DNA of 8,342 nucleotides. Source: JACORV01 sp041484135 (GTDB lineage Bacteria; Gemmatimonadota; Gemmatimonadetes; Gemmatimonadales; JACORV01). Of the stretch, positions 5,249-8,342 are shown one piece after another (positions within the stretch are counted from its first letter, which is position 1; every line of letters starts with the position of its first letter). The notes below the pieces were generated by a model. It was not told where the DNA came from, made no database searches, and saw nothing but the letters and a program-made list of their open reading frames with translations. Position numbers and translations under genes: made by a program. The DNA is taken from assembly GCA_041484135.1 (NCBI GenBank), contig JBGPHD010000141.1, forward strand, positions 1-8,342, in the 5' to 3' direction.

Positions 5249-6166
5249 TCAGTCCCTGAACGGGACGTCGAGCTCGAGGCCGTCCTTCGCCACCACCGTC
5301 TCCGGGAAGACCTCGCGCGCCTCCTCGAGGAGGGGCCCGGCGTCGCGCGAATAGCGCGCGGAGATGTGCGTCAGCGCGAGGCGCCGAGCGCCCGCCATCT
5401 TCGCCACCTCGGCGGCTTCCCGCGCCGTGGCGTGCTGGGTCTCTTTCGCCCGCTCCACCTCCGCGTGGTCGAAGGTCGCCTCGTGGACCAGCAGATCCGC
5501 GCCCTGCGCGGCCTCGATGGTCGCGGCGCAGGGCCGGGTGTCCCCGGTGTACACCAGCTTCCTTCCCGACCGCGGCGCGCTCACGATCGTCTCCGGCCCC
5601 ACCGTGCGCCCGTCCTCCAGGCTCACCGTCTGCCCGCGCTGGAGCTTTCCCCAGAGCGGGCCTTCGGGCACGCCGGCCGCGCGCGCGGCGTCGGGATCGA
5701 ACCTCCCCAGGCGGTCCTTCTCCGCCAGCACGTAGCCCAGCGCCGCGCCGCCGCCGTGCTCCACCGCGTAGGTGCGGAGGTCGTAGCCGTCGCGCGCCAG
5801 GCTCTGCCCCGCCTCCAGCTCCACGACCTCGATCTCGAAAGGCGACCGCTCGAAGCCCAGCTGCAGCGCGCGCTCCAGGATCCGCTTCGCCCCGCGCGGC
5901 CCGTGGAGCCGCATCGGGTCGGTGCGCCCCTGGAGGCCTAACGTCCGCACCAGGCCGATGACGCCGAGATAGTGGTCGGCGTGGAAGTGGGAGAAGAACA
6001 GCTCCGACAGCGCGAAGGTCGCGCCGTAGCGCATCATCTGGCGCTGCGTCCCTTCCCCGCACTCGAACATGAGGCTCTCGCCCTCGCGGGTCACCACCAG
6101 CGAGGACACGTTGCGCTCCACCGTGGGGCGCGCGGCCGAGGTGCCGAGGAAGAGGACCTTGAGCAA
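5249..6166 (-). CDS. rnz: Ribonuclease Z (tRNA 3' endonuclease)
   Basis: This zinc-dependent beta-lactamase-fold endonuclease removes 3' trailers from tRNA precursors lacking an encoded CCA. The 305 residues match the usual length. Visible motifs are the N-terminal FLGTSAARPTVERN (6-19), the metal site SHFHADH (His60, His62, Asp64, His65), His137 in VEHGGG, the substrate-arm segment GVPEGPLWGKLQRGQ (165-179), VYTGDTRP (Asp209), LVHEATF, HATAREAAEVA (His245) and LTHISARY (His267). All expected ligands are present, so it should be active. The start is TTG at 6166: the family N-terminus begins exactly there and no ATG or GTG fits. It lies 5 nt after the mlaD stop with no clear ribosome site, suggesting translation coupled to mlaD. 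It is the last visible gene of the mla operon. The two tRNA genes in this window lack CCA and are plausible substrates. Confidence 0.94.
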   Translation of the reverse strand: MLKVLFLGTSAARPTVERNVSSLVVTREGESLMFECGEGTQRQMMRYGATFALSELFFSHFHADHYLGVIGLVRTLGLQGRTDPMRLHGPRGAKRILERALQLGFERSPFEIEVVELEAGQSLARDGYDLRTYAVEHGGGAALGYVLAEKDRLGRFDPDAARAAGVPEGPLWGKLQRGQTVSLEDGRTVGPETIVSAPRSGRKLVYTGDTRPCAATIEAAQGADLLVHEATFDHAEVERAKETQHATAREAAEVAKMAGARRLALTHISARYSRDAGPLLEEAREVFPETVVAKDGLELDVPFRD

Positions 6167-6171
6167 ACGAA

Positions 6172-7059
6172 CTAGAAGACGCTGACGTGGATGTAGCGGT
6201 GCGGGTTGGCCTTGAAGTCGATCAGCAGATCGGCGAGCGCCGTGTTGGTGCGCCTGAGGTCCCCGACGATCGTGGTGTCGTTGAGCAGCTGGCCCACCGC
6301 GCCGCGGCCGCTGTTGATCTTGGTCATGAGCGAGTCGAGCGTGGCGCTGGTGCGCGTGAGGGTCTGCGTGACCTGGGCCAGGCTCGCGCTCGCGTCGCGT
6401 ACGTGCGCCATCGTCTCGTTGGCCGGGGTGGTGTTCTGGGCCAGGAGGAGGTCCATCCGCTGGAACACCTGGCGCAGGCTGGCCAGCGTGCGCGTCAACT
6501 CCGCGGAGGGCTGCTCGCCCGCGTTGCCGAGCTGCTGGAGGGTCCGCCTCGCCTGGATCAGCACCGACCGGAGCTCGGTGGCGGTGGTCGGCGAGATCAT
6601 CTCGGTGGCATTGGCCAGGAACTGGCGCCCCTGACCCGACAGGTCCTGCGCCATGTCGGAGAGGTCCTGGTCGCGGGTGCCGCGGATCGGCACCAGGGGA
6701 TCGAGCGCTTCCCTCGCCGTGCCGGGGCTGTAGTCCACGTACCGCGCGCCGAAGAGGTCGAGGGCGCGCACCACCACCCGGGCATCGCGCCGGGGCGAGG
6801 GGGCCCGCCGGAGCTCCAGGTACACGGAGACCTGCCCCGGCCCTTCGAGCACCACGCGCTCCACGCGGCCGACCGACACGCCCGACGTCCGGATCAGGTC
6901 GCCGTCCTTGAGCCCCACCACGTCGCTGAAGGTGGCCCGGACGATCTCGCCCGACCGGAGGTTGGTGTTGCGCAGCCAGAGCAGCAGGTAGACGAACAGC
7001 GCCGCCGCCACGATGATCATGGCGCCGACCGCCGCTTCCCGCCGGTAGCGCAGCTCCAT
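6172..7059 (-). CDS. mlaD: MlaD-type MCE-domain protein, phospholipid transport
   Basis: The protein has 295 residues. After a short basic N-terminus (MELRYRRE) a single membrane segment spans about 11-29 and anchors it in the inner membrane. The MCE domain follows at about 38-112, with ATFSDVVGLKDGDLIRTSGVSVGRVE and LFGARYVDYSPG as its recognisable edges. In characterised systems MlaD forms a hexameric ring that receives lipid from the MlaE/MlaF transporter. Residues about 130-280 are Gln/Ala/Leu/Thr-rich and probably helical, so this protein is much longer than E. coli MlaD (about 183 residues). It ends in NPHRYIHVSVF, a tail I associate with extended MCE proteins of other diderm phyla (recollection, not checked). 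Its ATG overlaps the mlaF stop by one base (TGATG), indicating translational coupling. No mlaC or mlaB is seen next to it. Confidence 0.9.
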   Translation of the reverse strand: MELRYRREAAVGAMIIVAAALFVYLLLWLRNTNLRSGEIVRATFSDVVGLKDGDLIRTSGVSVGRVERVVLEGPGQVSVYLELRRAPSPRRDARVVVRALDLFGARYVDYSPGTAREALDPLVPIRGTRDQDLSDMAQDLSGQGRQFLANATEMISPTTATELRSVLIQARRTLQQLGNAGEQPSAELTRTLASLRQVFQRMDLLLAQNTTPANETMAHVRDASASLAQVTQTLTRTSATLDSLMTKINSGRGAVGQLLNDTTIVGDLRRTNTALADLLIDFKANPHRYIHVSVF

Positions 7060-7811
7060 CAGGCCTCCAGCTCCGCGACCTCGAAGTCCCGCTCCAGGAA
7101 CTGCCGCACCACGTCGTCCTTCGCCACGAGGAACTCCTCCGCCGTGCCCACCTTCCGGATCTTCCCGTGGTCCAGGAGCGCGATCCGGTCGGCCACCTTG
7201 AACGAGCCCCGGACGTCGTGCGACACCACGATGCTGGTGACCTTGAGCTCGTCCTGGAGCCCCTTGATGAGCGCGTCCATCGCGTCCGCGTTCACCGGGT
7301 CGAGTCCCGAGGTCGGCTCGTCGTAGAGAAGATACTCAGGGTGCCCGGCTATCGCCCGCGCGATGCCCACCCGCTTGCGCATCCCGCCCGAGAGCTGCGC
7401 CGGCATCAGGCGGGATGAGTCGAGCGCCAGGTTCACCAGCTTGAGGCACTCGGCCACGCGGTCGTCGCAGAACGCGCGGTCCCGGTAGTGATCCTCATCG
7501 ACGATGCCGAGCCGGATGTTCTCGTACACGCTCATCGAGTCGAACAGCGCGCCCATCTGGAACGCGTAGCCGATCTTCCGGCGCAACGTCGTCAGGGCGG
7601 CGCGGCCCAGGTGCGGGACGGACTCGCCGTCCACGAGCACGTCCCCGCTGTCCGGCTTGAGGAGCCCGATGATGTGCTTGAGGAGCACGCTCTTGCCGGT
7701 CCCCGACGGGCCGAGGAGCGCCACCGTCTCGCCCGTCTCGACGACGAAGTCCACGCCGTCCAGGACGACGTGGCGGCCGAACCTCTTGTGCACGTCGCGG
7801 AGCTCGATCAC
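7059..7811 (-). CDS. mlaF: MlaF-type ABC transporter ATP-binding protein
   Basis: The protein has 250 residues and is a complete ABC ATPase that powers the MlaE permease. Visible motifs are Walker A GPSGTGKS (34-41), Q-loop Gln85 in YAFQMGALFDSMSVYENI, signature LSGGMRKRVGIARAIA (140-155), Walker B LLYDEPTSGLDP (161-172) with catalytic Glu165, and switch His198 in VVSHDV. The QMGALFDSMSVYENI and LSGGMRKRV forms are characteristic of the MlaF/Ttg2A subgroup. The start is GTG at 7811, overlapping the mlaE stop as GTGA. This gives the family N-terminus IELRDVHKRFG, whereas the open frame further upstream (to 8078) is only the antisense-like shadow of mlaE. The 4-nt and 1-nt overlaps with its neighbours make one coupled operon. 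Confidence 0.95.
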   Translation of the reverse strand: MIELRDVHKRFGRHVVLDGVDFVVETGETVALLGPSGTGKSVLLKHIIGLLKPDSGDVLVDGESVPHLGRAALTTLRRKIGYAFQMGALFDSMSVYENIRLGIVDEDHYRDRAFCDDRVAECLKLVNLALDSSRLMPAQLSGGMRKRVGIARAIAGHPEYLLYDEPTSGLDPVNADAMDALIKGLQDELKVTSIVVSHDVRGSFKVADRIALLDHGKIRKVGTAEEFLVAKDDVVRQFLERDFEVAELEA

Positions 7812-8342
7812 GTGGGCAGCAGCACCTTCGCCAGCACGATGTCGAGCAGCAGGATCAGCACCGAGGCGGCCACCACCGCGCGCGTCGCGGCCTTCCCCAC
7901 GCCCTCGGCGCCTTCGGTCACCGTGATGCCCACGTAGCAAGGCACCACCGTCACCACCGCGCCGAACGCCTCGGCCTTGATCACGGAGTACCAGAGGTCG
8001 AAGCTGCGGAAGAAGTAGCGCGAGCCGTACGCGAAGTCCGCGTTGGTGATCCCCAGCGTGCGCTTGGCCGCCCACCATCCGGTGAGGATCCCCACCACGT
8101 CGGCGAGAACGACCAGCGCCGGCACCATGACGAGCCCGGCGAGGATGCGGGGGAGGATGAGGTGCGAGACGGGGTTCCGGCCCAGGGACTCCAGCGCGTC
8201 GATCTGCTCGGTCACCCGCATCGTGCCGAGCTCCGCCGCATAACGGGCCCCGATGCGGCCCGCGAGCAGGAGCCCGGAGAAGACCGGGCCCAGCTCCAGG
8301 ATCATGCTCTCGGTGATGACCGTGCCCACGATGTAGAGAGGG
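7808..8342 (-). CDS. mlaE: MlaE-type ABC transporter permease (5' end outside window)
   Basis: The frame is open to the window edge, so 177 complete residues of a protein usually about 260 long are visible; the N-terminal third is missing. The permease signature is strong: LELGPVFSGLLLAGRIGARYAAELGT followed by MRVTEQIDALESLGRNP, then hydrophobic membrane segments (LAGLVMVPALVVLADVVGILTG; VVTVVPCYVGITV; the C-terminal AAVVASVLILLLDIV-like segment). MlaE dimers form the inner-membrane channel of the phospholipid transporter and work with MlaF and MlaD downstream. The GTG at 8329 is an internal valine, because homologous sequence (PLYIV) continues before it. The operon promoter lies beyond the window. 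Confidence 0.93.
   Translation of the reverse strand, partial: PLYIVGTVITESMILELGPVFSGLLLAGRIGARYAAELGTMRVTEQIDALESLGRNPVSHLILPRILAGLVMVPALVVLADVVGILTGWWAAKRTLGITNADFAYGSRYFFRSFDLWYSVIKAEAFGAVVTVVPCYVGITVTEGAEGVGKAATRAVVAASVLILLLDIVLAKVLLPT

Noticed and set aside
4521..6062. Minus-strand open frame of 513 codons
   Set aside because: It is an alternative frame across rnz and the antisense of the VOC gene, with Ser/Arg/Pro low complexity where it opposes the lysine-rich tail.
6187..7326. Plus-strand open frame of 379 codons
   Set aside because: It is antisense to mlaD and mlaF, both of which have full family motifs on the other strand.
7812..8078. N-terminal extension of MlaF
   Set aside because: It overlaps mlaE in another frame. 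The GTG at 7811 gives the family N-terminus and a classical GTGA overlap.

Overview
The window is GC-rich throughout and comes from a diderm (two-membrane) bacterium: it encodes a lipid-trafficking Mla system, a predicted outer-membrane beta-barrel and several exported enzymes. The GC content, the mixture of families and the lysine/alanine-rich tails would fit Gemmatimonadota or a similar high-GC environmental phylum. That placement is inference; no phylogenetic marker was analysed.

Layout. Positions 1-1137 (+) hold the 3' part of a penicillin-acylase-family hydrolase whose start lies outside the window. Positions 1138-1434 hold a leader with two hairpins, a 39-residue very basic small protein (1280-1399) with a strong ribosome binding site, and an intrinsic terminator. 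A secreted amidohydrolase follows on the minus strand (1435-2760). It is divergent from a DUF481-type outer-membrane protein (2991-3737, +), across 230 bp that carry two copies of a 17-nt direct repeat. A minus-strand tRNA unit, tRNA-Ala(CGC) then tRNA-Gln(CTG), occupies 3847-4096. It has a candidate promoter, an imperfect tandem repeat of about 40 nt between the two tRNAs, and a terminator hairpin after tRNA-Gln. A plus-strand gene (4211-5239) encodes two VOC/glyoxalase domains joined to a long histone-H1-like lysine tail. The rest is a tightly packed minus-strand operon in transcription order mlaE (partial), mlaF, mlaD, rnz (8342 down to 5249).

How the genes relate. The MlaE permease, MlaF ATPase and MlaD MCE protein form one ABC machine moving phospholipid between the inner membrane and the periplasm. 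Their reading frames overlap by 4 and 1 nt, and rnz (tRNA 3' endonuclease) starts 5 nt after mlaD. Both tRNA genes lack an encoded CCA end, which is the substrate type RNase Z matures, so rnz and its potential substrates sit within 1.5 kb of each other. The acylase, amidohydrolase and outer-membrane protein look like independent cell-envelope or secreted functions.

The most unusual items are the VOC-histone-tail fusion, the small basic protein gene, and the tandem repeat that begins exactly at the 3' end of tRNA-Ala. I see no mobile element, CRISPR array or defence system.
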